Assembly (NCBI GenBank): GCA_016295665.1
Contig: JAEDKS010000096.1
Span: forward strand, 1 to 8,988
Source of the DNA: Clostridia bacterium
GTDB taxonomy: Bacteria; Bacillota; Clostridia; Christensenellales; Aristaeellaceae
Length of the DNA stretch: 8,988 nucleotides
Direction of reading: 5' to 3'
Every line of letters starts with the position of its first letter. Position 1 is the first letter of the stretch. The translations under genes were made by a program, and so were the position numbers. Under the pieces are notes generated by a model. The model saw only the letters and a list, made by a program, of their open reading frames with translations. It was not told the DNA's origin and did not search any database. Shown piece after piece: positions 1-6,093 of this stretch.

Positions 1-90
1 GCAGGCTGCGCCTGGTAACCCGTCTGCATCGCGGGCTGTGCCTGATACCCGATCTGCACGGCAGGCTGCGCCTGATACCCCGGCTGCTGA
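1..90 (-). repeat. 30-bp in-frame tandem repeat encoding GYQAQPAxQx
   Basis: Three head-to-tail 30-base units begin at 1, 31 and 61. They share the core gc[ag]ggctg[ct]gcctg[ag]ta on the plus strand and differ at a few positions, mostly in the last third; the third unit diverges after about 21 bases. Read on the minus strand each unit is ten codons, GYQAQPA followed by a variable tripeptide, inside the partial Gln-rich gene. The array continues past the left edge, so its copy number cannot be counted here. Confidence 0.85.
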
Positions 91-521
91 TACGCCTCCG
101 CCATCACGGCATCCTGCACATCCTGTCCTCCGCTCCTGCGGCGGCTCCTGACGCGCTGCGCCACGCCCTTCCACCAGGGCGTAGCAGTCTCCTCCTGCGG
201 CTGGCTGGCGGCGGCATAGGGCACCTCCTGCTGCCAGGGAGTGGACTGCTGGTAGTCCGTCTGCCAGGCGGCGGGGGCGGGCTGGGGCGCGGCCTCCTGC
301 GCCTGAGGCGCCGTCGCCTGCTGAAAGCCCGTCTGTCCCGCCTGCTGGAAGCCCTGCACGGCACCCTGCCGGGCAGTCTCATGGCGGGCGGGGGGCGCGG
401 GCTTGAAGCCACGGCGTTCACCGGTCTCCATCAGCGTGACCGGCACCTGTCCGCCCGCATCCTCCACCGGGCCCGCAATCACCCTGTCCAGTAGCTGCTT
501 TGCCTTCTCCATCAGCGCCAT
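1..521 (-). CDS. Gln/Tyr-rich protein after yggS, probable SepF-like division protein (partial, C-terminus off the edge)
   Basis: An open frame of 173 codons runs from an ATG at 521 to the window edge with no stop. The ATG directly abuts the yggS stop (TGAATG), and AGGAGG lies eight bases upstream inside yggS, so the two are translationally linked. Residues 2-16 (ALMEKAKQLLDRVIAG) could form a short amphipathic helix. The rest is low-complexity and rich in Gln, Ala and Pro: two GFQQA units (58-69), Trp/Tyr-Gln motifs (86-97), a basic patch WWKGVAQRVRSRRR (116-129), then tandem decapeptides GYQAQPAxQx (148 onward). In Firmicutes the gene after yggS/ylmE is usually sepF, a cytoplasmic FtsZ-membrane tether with an N-terminal amphipathic helix, a variable linker and a C-terminal globular domain. 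Position and N-terminus fit that. The linker would be far longer than usual, and the diagnostic C-terminal domain lies outside the window, so SepF is an inference. The coding frame itself is secure. Confidence 0.6.
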   Translation of the reverse strand, partial: MALMEKAKQLLDRVIAGPVEDAGGQVPVTLMETGERRGFKPAPPARHETARQGAVQGFQQAGQTGFQQATAPQAQEAAPQPAPAAWQTDYQQSTPWQQEVPYAAASQPQEETATPWWKGVAQRVRSRRRSGGQDVQDAVMAEAYQQPGYQAQPAVQIGYQAQPAMQTGYQAQP

Positions 522-1244
522 TCAAGCGTCCTCCTGTCTCGTTGTGCCAGCCGGGGCTGTGCGCGCCCCCAGCAGCGCGGTGCCAATGCGCACCATGGTC
601 GCCCCATGCCGGGCGGCCAGCAGATAATCATGGGACATGCCCATGCTCAGCTCGTCCATGTCGATGCCCGCGATTCCCTCTGCGCGCACCTGCTCAAAGA
701 GGCGCCGCATGCCCGCAAAGAGTCCGTCCAGATACGGCTCGTCCTCCGTGTTGGGCATGATCGCCATCAGGCCCTTGACCCGAAGCCCGTCCAGCTCCGA
801 TACCTGTCTCAGGAAATCCCGCAGTTCCTCCGGGGGCAGACCGCCCTTCTGGGGCTCCCCTGCGGGGCTGACCTGCACAAGCACCGGTACGACCCGGCCC
901 ACCCGGTTGGCCTGCCGGTCGATCTCCCGGGCCAGGGACAAGCGATCCACGGACTGAATCGAAGCCACGTCCTCTATTATATACTTGACCTTGTTGGATT
1001 GCAACCGTCCGATCAGGTGGATTCGGAAATTTTCCCTCAGCGCAGGCAGCTTGGCGACCGTTTCCTGCACGCGGTTTTCCCCGATGTCCTCCACGCCCAG
1101 TCCGCGCAGGGGGAGAATCTCCTCCACCGGATGGTTCTTGGTGACGGCGATGAGCCGTGGGGCGGGATAGCCCCCCGTCTGCGCGGCCTGCTCCAGCACG
1201 GAGCGGATGGCCTGAAGCCGCGACGCCAGCTGCACGGTATCCAT
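522..1244 (-). CDS. yggS: YggS/PROSC-family PLP-binding protein (PLP homeostasis)
   Basis: A 240-residue member of the YggS/YlmE/PLPBP family, cytoplasmic single-domain proteins with an alanine-racemase-like barrel that bind pyridoxal 5'-phosphate and help keep PLP and amino/keto-acid pools balanced; they have no established catalytic activity. Family motifs are in order: AVTKNHP with the Schiff-base Lys at 36, GENRVQE (55-61), HLIGRLQSNK (76-85), QSVD (97-100), a glycine-rich loop PAGEPQKGG (127-135, usually NxSGExxKxG), GLMAIMP (158-164), SMGMSHDY (200-207) and the phosphate-binding GATMVRIGTALLG (214-226). Length is normal for the family. The ATG at 1244 has AGGAG eleven bases upstream. 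It lies 59 bases after the HlyD-like gene and touches the next gene without a gap, consistent with an operon of the ylmE-sepF type. Confidence 0.95.
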   Translation of the reverse strand: MDTVQLASRLQAIRSVLEQAAQTGGYPAPRLIAVTKNHPVEEILPLRGLGVEDIGENRVQETVAKLPALRENFRIHLIGRLQSNKVKYIIEDVASIQSVDRLSLAREIDRQANRVGRVVPVLVQVSPAGEPQKGGLPPEELRDFLRQVSELDGLRVKGLMAIMPNTEDEPYLDGLFAGMRRLFEQVRAEGIAGIDMDELSMGMSHDYLLAARHGATMVRIGTALLGARTAPAGTTRQEDA

Positions 1245-1270
1245 TGAAACCAGGACTCCTTTCCGGTCTT

Positions 1271-1297
1271 GTCCGCCCCTGTCCGCCCCTGTCCGCC
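1271..1297. repeat. 10-bp tandem repeat between the HlyD-like gene and yggS
   Basis: The plus strand carries gtccgcccct twice in succession (1271-1290) and then gtccgcc (1291-1297), about 2.7 units. It sits in the 59-base gap just after the HlyD-like stop codon and upstream of the yggS ribosome binding site. It is non-coding, and the copy number could vary by slippage. No function is evident. Confidence 0.8.
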
Positions 1298-1303
1298 GGA
1301 GGG

Positions 1304-2521
1304 TCAGAACAGCAGCACGGTCTGTCCCTCAAACAGCAGTCCCTGCGTGACCGCCGTGATGTAGGCGTAGCTTCCGGCGTCGTACACCACGTTCACGGGG
1401 ATGAAGCTCTCCTTGTCACCGTTGACCACCACCACGCCCGTCATGCCGCTCTGCTCATAGAGCGCCCGGGAGGGCACCTTCATGGTGGCAATCCGGTCGC
1501 CCAGTGTGACCTGACAGGTGCGCATGTACAGCACCGGGGTCACATCGGCGTTCACCTTCAGCCGCACCAGCAGCTCGCCGCCGGAGCGGGTGAAGGACTC
1601 CACGGTAGCGGTGACCTGCGTGTTCTCGAAGCGCTCCAGCTGCAGCTCGTAGGTCTGTCCCTCCACCGGGTTCCAGCTGGTGTCATGCACCAGCATCAGC
1701 ACAGCCCACTCGCCGTCCTGCACGGTGCGGTAGATGGTGGTCTTGCTCTTGGCGGAGGTCACCTGGGAGATGCGCTCCGGCACCTGACCGTTGATCATGG
1801 CGCGCACCTGCGTCGGCGTGAAGGTCAGGTAGTTGGTCATGTTCAGTCCGTACTCATAGCCGTCGGAATAGAAGCTGACGATGGCCTCCGAGGTGGCGGC
1901 ATACTGCTTCGTCCAGCTCTGGATGCGCTGCCGCTGGGCGTTCTCGTCATCCACCAGGCGGGACAGCCGCTGGTCGGTGGCGTACTTCTGCTGCAGGTAC
2001 TGCTGCCGCCGGTCCAGCGCCAGCTTGACCATGGTCTCCTGATTGCTCAGTCCGCCGCCGCCCTCGAAGATGATCTCCCGCACCTCCCGGGCCGCCGCCA
2101 GCACATCGCTGTTGAGCCGGTCCATTTTGGCGTCAAAGGTGGTGGTCTGCTCCAGCAGCGACAGCTCGTAGTCCCGCAGATCGTCCCGGTAGGCCTGCAG
2201 GGTGGTCATCTCCTTGGTGGAATAGCCCGAGGAGAACACGTTGCAGATCTCAAGACCCCGGGTGCACACCTTGCCCTCCTCGGCGGTATACCGGATGCTG
2301 GTCACACCGTCGGCCTCAAAGGGCGTCTCGTTGCGCACAATCAGCGCGTCACCGGTGTAGTACGCGCCCAGCATGCCGGCCTCCACCGTGCCGTAGGTCG
2401 CCGCGGCGGGCGCGAAGCTGATGTACAGATACCAGGCCGCAAAGCCCACCGCACAGAGGATCACGATCCATTGAAAGCCGCTGAGCCGTCTTTTCGGCAG
2501 CGGTCGCTTGCCCTGTTCCAT
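1304..2521 (-). CDS. HlyD-like membrane-fusion/adaptor protein
   Basis: A 405-residue protein with a basic N-terminus (KRPLPKRR), one membrane segment at about 17-37 and an extracytoplasmic remainder. A lipoyl-like hemidomain follows (about 70-98, YTAEEGKV.TRG.EICNVFSSGY). Next comes a helical hairpin-like region (about 103-215) rich in Gln, Arg, Glu and Leu, then beta-rich segments ending in MKVPSRALYEQSG...GVVVVNG and GLLFEGQTVLLF, which resemble the C-terminal barrel and membrane-proximal parts of HlyD/RND adaptors. Adaptors normally link an inner-membrane pump to outer parts of an export path, but no ABC or RND pump gene is nearby and this operon is not an efflux cluster. An adaptor-like protein upstream of yggS is, to my knowledge, recurrent in Clostridia, and its role is unclear. 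The start is supported by AAGGAG five bases before the ATG. Confidence 0.75.
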   Translation of the reverse strand: MEQGKRPLPKRRLSGFQWIVILCAVGFAAWYLYISFAPAAATYGTVEAGMLGAYYTGDALIVRNETPFEADGVTSIRYTAEEGKVCTRGLEICNVFSSGYSTKEMTTLQAYRDDLRDYELSLLEQTTTFDAKMDRLNSDVLAAAREVREIIFEGGGGLSNQETMVKLALDRRQQYLQQKYATDQRLSRLVDDENAQRQRIQSWTKQYAATSEAIVSFYSDGYEYGLNMTNYLTFTPTQVRAMINGQVPERISQVTSAKSKTTIYRTVQDGEWAVLMLVHDTSWNPVEGQTYELQLERFENTQVTATVESFTRSGGELLVRLKVNADVTPVLYMRTCQVTLGDRIATMKVPSRALYEQSGMTGVVVVNGDKESFIPVNVVYDAGSYAYITAVTQGLLFEGQTVLLF

Positions 2522-2536
2522 GCCTGCTCCTTCACT

Positions 2537-2555
2537 CGTTGTTCTGCCGTTGTTC
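2537..2555. repeat. CGTTGTTC direct repeat, 11-bp period, upstream of the HlyD-like gene
   Basis: The octamer cgttgttc occurs at 2537-2544 and again at 2548-2555, exactly 11 bases apart, in the 54-base gap between the sigma-factor stop and the HlyD-like start. An 11-bp period would put both copies on the same face of the helix. I see no convincing promoter in this gap, so it is recorded only as a repeat. Confidence 0.5.
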
Positions 2556-2575
2556 CGCCCGTTCCCCGCCGGACG

Positions 2576-3325
2576 CTATGGGCGCTCGTCCTCGCGCTTC
2601 ATCAGCCCGCGCAGCCGCTCCAGCATGCGCCGCTCCATGCGGCTGACCTGCATCTGGCTCACGCCCAGCAGACGTGCGGCCTCCCGCTGCCCAAGGCGCC
2701 GGGTGAAGCGCATCTCGCACAGCCGCTGCTCCATGGGCGTCATCTGGCTCAGCGCCCACTCATAGAAGCCCCGGCGCTCCACGGCCTCATAGCCCTCGTC
2801 CGTACCGCCCAGGCACTCCGCCAGCTCGGAGGCGTCCTCCTCCTCGCCGGTGAGCAGGTTCAGGGACACCACGCTGGTGCGCTCCCGCTCATCGAGCAGG
2901 GCCAGCAGCGCGTCCGGCGTCAGCTCCATGGCGTCCGCCAGCTCACGCAGGGTGGGTTCCCGCTGCTTCTCCTGGGTCAGGCGGTCAGATTCCCGGTTCA
3001 GCCGGGTCAGCAGGGTACGGGTATCCCGCCCCATGCGGATGGCGCTGCCCTTGTCCCGCAGGTAATTCCGCACATCCCCCACCAGCGTGTGGGTGGCGAA
3101 GGTGGTGAAGCGGATGCCCCGCCCGGGGTCGAAGCGCTGCGCGGCCTTCACCAGCGCCATGGCGGCCACCTGCTCCAGATCCTCCGTTTCCACGCCGCGC
3201 CCGCTGTATCGCCGGGCCACGGCGCGGCACAGGGGCAGATACTGCGCCACGATCCGCTCCAGCAGGGCCGGGTCATGCCCTACGGCATAATCCCGCAGCA
3301 CCTGGTCCAATACATCGTCCATCAT
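2576..3325 (-). CDS. Sigma-70 family alternative sigma factor (SigB/SigF/SigG type)
   Basis: A 249-residue sigma factor without region 1.1, the normal layout of group 3 (SigB/SigF/SigG/FliA) factors. Region 2 spans about 25-95 and holds EDLEQVAAMALVKAAQRFD (49-66) and GIRFTTFATHTLVGDVRNYL (70-89), the core-binding and -10-recognition segments. Region 3 is about 105-150. Region 4 is about 190-243, with the -35-reading helix-turn-helix GQREAARLLGVSQMQVSRM (212-230). It should bind core RNA polymerase and redirect it to a dedicated promoter class. Its start lies 10 bases after the anti-sigma-like gene, matching the usual coupling of a SigB/F-type factor to its antagonist. ATG ATG occurs at the start; the first is used here, with a weak GAGGG upstream. 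It is too divergent for me to name as SigF or SigB, and its regulon cannot be read from the window. Confidence 0.9.
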   Translation of the reverse strand: MMDDVLDQVLRDYAVGHDPALLERIVAQYLPLCRAVARRYSGRGVETEDLEQVAAMALVKAAQRFDPGRGIRFTTFATHTLVGDVRNYLRDKGSAIRMGRDTRTLLTRLNRESDRLTQEKQREPTLRELADAMELTPDALLALLDERERTSVVSLNLLTGEEEDASELAECLGGTDEGYEAVERRGFYEWALSQMTPMEQRLCEMRFTRRLGQREAARLLGVSQMQVSRMERRMLERLRGLMKREDERP

Positions 3326-3335
3326 GGCGCAGCCC

Positions 3336-3719
3336 TCACACGCCCGTGCGGGGCATCGTCATGTCAATGCGCGAAACGCAGCCGCAGGGCTCCGTGCCGA
3401 AATCGACCTGGGGCACCAGCGTCTCCAGAATGGCGCGGGAGATGTCCACGTTGTTCTCGCAGCCCACCCCGTCGCAGGCGCCCAGTTCGGCAATCAGGCT
3501 GACGGTGAGGTCGCTGCCGTTGTCGGTGACCTCCATGCGCAGGCTGTTCACGCGCTTCTCCTGATGCAGCAGGCAGTCGCAGGCCTCGTCCGCCGCCATG
3601 CGCAGATCGTCCAGGGCATCCACGCCCAGATCCTTCACCAGCGCCACGCCGCCCAGGGCGGTGCGCAGCACGATGGCGTATTCGCTGCGTCCGGGAACCG
3701 TCAAGCTGATCTCTGCCAT
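3336..3719 (-). CDS. RsbW/SpoIIAB-like anti-sigma protein with degenerate ATP-binding site
   Basis: A 127-residue single-domain protein of the size of the RsbW/SpoIIAB anti-sigma kinases (GHKL/HATPase_c_2 fold), directly upstream of the sigma gene. The opening SLTVPGRSEYAIVLRTAL and the helix DDLRMAADEAC (37-47) match that fold. In active family members the N box reads E-A-x-x-N; here it is E45-A-C-D-C49, so the catalytic Glu is kept but the metal-binding Asn is Cys. The usual DxGxG loop reads AELGACDG (77-84), and the GLGL box before the last strands is replaced by DISRAILETL (92-101). I infer a binding protein that may hold the sigma factor but may not bind or hydrolyse ATP normally. There are also several cysteines (47, 49, 82, 87, 112, 114). 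GGAAGGAG lies ten bases before the ATG. No RsbV/SpoIIAA partner gene is adjacent. Confidence 0.8.
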   Translation of the reverse strand: MAEISLTVPGRSEYAIVLRTALGGVALVKDLGVDALDDLRMAADEACDCLLHQEKRVNSLRMEVTDNGSDLTVSLIAELGACDGVGCENNVDISRAILETLVPQVDFGTEPCGCVSRIDMTMPRTGV

Positions 3720-3760
3720 ATTCAGGACACTCCTTCCACGCGGGGGATGGTTGCTTCGTG

Positions 3761-3780
3761 CCCGAACCGGATGGTGCGGG
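3761..3780 (-). other. Leader hairpin upstream of the anti-sigma gene
   Basis: On the minus strand CCCGCACC and GGTTCGGG flank a four-base loop, giving seven pairs with one mismatch. It would lie near the 5' end of the transcript from the promoter at 3791-3820 and has no T-run after it, so it is not a terminator. Confidence 0.4.
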
Positions 3781-3788
3781 TACTCCCT

Positions 3789-4550
3789 TTATGATACCAC
3801 ATCCCACACCATTTTGGCAAGTAGGAGTGCAAGCACCACCAGCAGCATCCGACGGATGAAGCCGGTGCCGCGCTTCATGGTCATGTTCGCGCCCAGCACG
3901 TTGCCCACGATGGCGCAGGCGGCGGCGGGGATGGCGAGGGCGTAGAGCACGTCTCCCGCGACGGCGTAGGTGATGAAGGCCGCCACGTTGCTGGCCAGGT
4001 TCACCAGCTTGGCGGTGCCGCTGGCACGAACGGTGTCCATGCCCAGCACCAGGGTGAACAGCAGAATCAGGAAGGTGCCGGTACCCGGGCCCACCAGCCC
4101 GTCATAGAAGCCGACGACCAGACCGATAAGCAGGCTCAGTAGCAGCTCCGTGCGCCTCGGCAGGGTGACCTGACGCTCCAGACCGCCCTTGCGCCCCAGC
4201 ACCACCACCGCCACCACCGGAATGACGCAGACCATCATGATCCGCACCACGTTCTCCGGTATGTGCAGCTGCACCGTGGTGCCCAGCCAGCTTCCGGGCA
4301 GCGCGCCCAGCGCCGCCAGCAGCGCCACCCAGCCCGCCACCTTGCCCCCGGACAGGTAGCGCCCGGATGCCGCGATGGTGCCCAGTCCCGCGGACAGCTT
4401 GTTGGTGCCCGCCGCGAGATAGGGCGGCAGCCCCGCCAGGTAGTAGGCGGGCAGGCTGATGAGCCCGCCGCCGCCCGCCACGCTGTCCACAAAGCCCGCC
4501 AGCATGATGAGGGGACACACGATCAGATAGGTGATGGGGGTAAGCTCCAT
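3789..4550 (-). CDS. TSUP-family (TauE/SafE, YfcA-like) membrane transporter
   Basis: A 253-residue, highly hydrophobic protein of the sulfite exporter TauE/SafE (TSUP) superfamily. The two family signature halves are visible: AGFVDSVAGGGGLISLPA (18-35) followed by TNKL (49-52) in the first half, and GFYDGLVGPGTGTF (147-160) followed by TAKLVNLASNVAA (179-191) in the second. About seven to eight membrane segments can be drawn. The first motif closely resembles E. coli YfcA. Family members move small organic or sulfur-containing anions across the cytoplasmic membrane, and the substrate here cannot be read from the sequence. GGGAGG lies nine bases before the ATG. The gene sits between the aspartokinase terminator and the anti-sigma promoter. 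I see no clear promoter of its own in the roughly 60 bases after that terminator, so it may depend on readthrough. Confidence 0.92.
   Translation of the reverse strand: MELTPITYLIVCPLIMLAGFVDSVAGGGGLISLPAYYLAGLPPYLAAGTNKLSAGLGTIAASGRYLSGGKVAGWVALLAALGALPGSWLGTTVQLHIPENVVRIMMVCVIPVVAVVVLGRKGGLERQVTLPRRTELLLSLLIGLVVGFYDGLVGPGTGTFLILLFTLVLGMDTVRASGTAKLVNLASNVAAFITYAVAGDVLYALAIPAAACAIVGNVLGANMTMKRGTGFIRRMLLVVLALLLAKMVWDVVS
3791..3820 (-). promoter_or_regulatory. Sigma-A-like promoter for the anti-sigma/sigma operon
   Basis: On the minus strand TTGCCA (3820-3815) and TATCAT (3796-3791) are 18 bases apart, each one base from consensus. The promoter overlaps the last codons of the upstream transporter gene. 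It would start transcription near 3784, about 65 bases before the anti-sigma start codon. Confidence 0.6.
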
Positions 4551-4610
4551 GGGAAAAGACCTCCCGATTCAGCTTTTGTGTGGGAATCCGGGGAAACGCC
4601 GGAGGAACGT

Positions 4611-4640
4611 AAAACACGGAGCGGGGGTCAGCCGCTCCAT
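4611..4640 (-). terminator. Intrinsic terminator after the aspartokinase gene
   Basis: On the minus strand ATGGAGCGG and CCGCTCCGT form a 9-bp stem (one T-G wobble) with a 7-base loop, followed by TTTT. It begins 14 bases after the aspartokinase stop. The T-run is short, so termination may be partial. Confidence 0.7.
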
Positions 4641-4653
4641 GCGGGGGCGTCCA

Positions 4654-5970
4654 TCAGCCGACGAACTCGTTGTAGATGGCGCGGATGGTGGCCTCGAAGT
4701 CGTCGTCGTCCACGCCCACGATGATGGACAGCTCACTGGAGCCCTGGTCAATCATGCGGACGTTGATGCCGGCGCGGCTCATGGCAGAGAACAGCCGGGC
4801 CGCGGTGCCGCAGTTGTTGACCATGCCCCGGCCCACGGTGGCGATGACGCTCATGTTGTCATGGATGAGCAGCTTGTCGGGCTGGGTCAGGTCGGCGATG
4901 CGGCGCACGACCTCCTCCCGGTGGGGCGCCAGCTCGTCCTGATGCACCACCACGCACAGGCTGTCGATGCCCGAGGGCATGTGCTCGAAGGAGATGCCGA
5001 AGTCCTCCAGCACCTGCAGCACCCGGCGACCGAAGCCCAGCTCGCTGTTCATCATGGCCTTCTCCACGCTGATGACGCTGAAGCCCTTGTGCCCCGCCAC
5101 GCCGGTGATGATGGGCACGTTCCGGTCGCAGGGAATCTCCAGGCTGATGAGCGTGCCGGGATGCTGGGGGTTGTTGGTGTTGCGGATGATGGTGGGGATG
5201 CCCACCTTGTGCACCGGGAACATGGCGTCCTCGTGCAGCACGGAGGCGCCCATGTAGCTCAGCTCGCGGAGCTCAGCGTAGGTGATGGCGCTGATCTCCC
5301 GGGGGTTCTCCACAATCCGGGGATCCGCCATCAGGAAGCCGGACACGTCCGTCCAGTTCTCGTAGGCGTCCGCACGCACCGCCCGGGCCACAATGGCGCC
5401 GGTGATGTCGCTGCCGCCCCGGGAGAAGGTGCGGATGCTGCCGTCGGGCATGGCGCCGTAGAAGCCCGGCACCACCGTGGGCACGCCGTCCGCCAGCAGG
5501 GCCATCATGACCACGTTGGTCTTTTCGGAGTCAAAGAAGCCCCGCTCGTCAAAGAACACGACCTTCGCCGCGTCCATGAACCGCCAGCCCAGATAGTCCG
5601 CCAGCAGCAGGCCGTTCAGGTACTCGCCACGGCTGGCGCAGTAGTCCCGGGACGCGCCCCCGGCGATGCGCCCGTTGATCTCGTCCAGCTGCGCACCCAG
5701 ATCAACCTTCAGCCCCAGCTCCTCGGCGATGTCCATATACCGCGCCGCCAGCTGGTCGAAGGTCTCCTGGAAGTCCTCCCCCTTCGCCGCCTGGGCATGG
5801 CAGCGATAGAGCAGGTCGGTGACCTTGGTATCCTCCTTGAACCGCTTGCCCGGCGCGGAGGGAACCACATAGCGCCGCGCCTCGTCCAGCGCCAGAATAT
5901 CCCGCACCTTCTTGAACTGCCCGCTGTCCGCCAGGGACGAGCCGCCGAACTTCGTTACGATCTTCTTCAC
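4654..5970 (-). CDS. lysC: Aspartate kinase with two C-terminal ACT domains (YclM/AK III type)
   Basis: A 438-residue monofunctional aspartokinase, which phosphorylates L-aspartate to aspartyl phosphate, the entry step to lysine, threonine, methionine and diaminopimelate. The amino-acid kinase domain shows KFGGSS (7-12), the clostridial-type VVPSAPGKR (35-43), SRGGSDITGA (183-192), WTDVSGF (206-212), ADPRIV (215-220) and SYMGASVLHEDAMFPV (238-253). Two ACT regulatory domains follow at about 297-345 and 372-437, the second with NCGTAARLFSAMSRAGINVRMI. This layout matches B. subtilis YclM and E. coli LysC, in which amino acids bind the ACT domains for feedback control. The start is GTG at 5970, chosen because GGAGG lies nine bases upstream and MKKIVTKFGG is the expected N-terminus. 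The gene stands alone between its own promoter and terminator. The leader is only about 50 bases, too short for a lysine riboswitch. Confidence 0.96.
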   Translation of the reverse strand: MKKIVTKFGGSSLADSGQFKKVRDILALDEARRYVVPSAPGKRFKEDTKVTDLLYRCHAQAAKGEDFQETFDQLAARYMDIAEELGLKVDLGAQLDEINGRIAGGASRDYCASRGEYLNGLLLADYLGWRFMDAAKVVFFDERGFFDSEKTNVVMMALLADGVPTVVPGFYGAMPDGSIRTFSRGGSDITGAIVARAVRADAYENWTDVSGFLMADPRIVENPREISAITYAELRELSYMGASVLHEDAMFPVHKVGIPTIIRNTNNPQHPGTLISLEIPCDRNVPIITGVAGHKGFSVISVEKAMMNSELGFGRRVLQVLEDFGISFEHMPSGIDSLCVVVHQDELAPHREEVVRRIADLTQPDKLLIHDNMSVIATVGRGMVNNCGTAARLFSAMSRAGINVRMIDQGSSELSIIVGVDDDDFEATIRAIYNEFVG

Positions 5971-6025
5971 AGCCTTCAGCCTCCACTTGCTTCACGTTGT
6001 TACCCGGTTGATTGTAAACGGAAAT

Positions 6026-6054
6026 ATGATAGTACTTCGGACAGCTCCTGTCAA
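6026..6054 (-). promoter_or_regulatory. Sigma-A promoter of the aspartokinase gene
   Basis: On the minus strand a perfect TTGACA (6054-6049) and TATCAT (6031-6026) are separated by 17 bases. Transcription would begin near 6019, giving a leader of about 50 bases before the GTG start. A perfect inverted repeat, GACAG-GAG-CTGTC (6052-6040), overlaps the -35 box and could be an operator. Confidence 0.8.
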
Positions 6055-6066
6055 TGAGGGAACGGG

Positions 6067-6086
6067 TTTTTCTTTGGTTTCTTTTT
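6067..6086 (-). promoter_or_regulatory. A-tract upstream (UP-like) element of the aspartokinase promoter
   Basis: On the minus strand two A5 tracts flank AAA and AAAG segments between about -48 and -67 relative to the predicted start. This A-rich block stands out in otherwise GC-rich DNA. Its placement and composition resemble UP elements contacted by the RNA polymerase alpha subunit. Confidence 0.45.
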
Positions 6087-6093
6087 CGGCGGC

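Noticed and set aside
1..90. 30-base repeats as a possible CRISPR array
   Set aside because: Units are directly contiguous without spacers, imperfect, and keep an open reading frame encoding decapeptides.
1157..3502. 781-residue plus-strand open frame
   Set aside because: It lies antisense to the HlyD-like and sigma genes, which have clear family motifs and ribosome binding sites. Its product is His/Gln/Leu/Gly-rich with no recognisable domain, the usual antisense shadow of GC-rich coding DNA.
5971..6020. Lysine riboswitch (L-box) in the aspartokinase leader
   Set aside because: The leader is about 50 bases from the predicted start, far shorter than an L-box of roughly 170 or more bases, and no typical paired elements are seen.
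4531..6057. 508-residue plus-strand open frame
   Set aside because: Antisense to the aspartokinase gene and rich in His, Ala, Val and Gly without domain motifs; also runs through the aspartokinase promoter.
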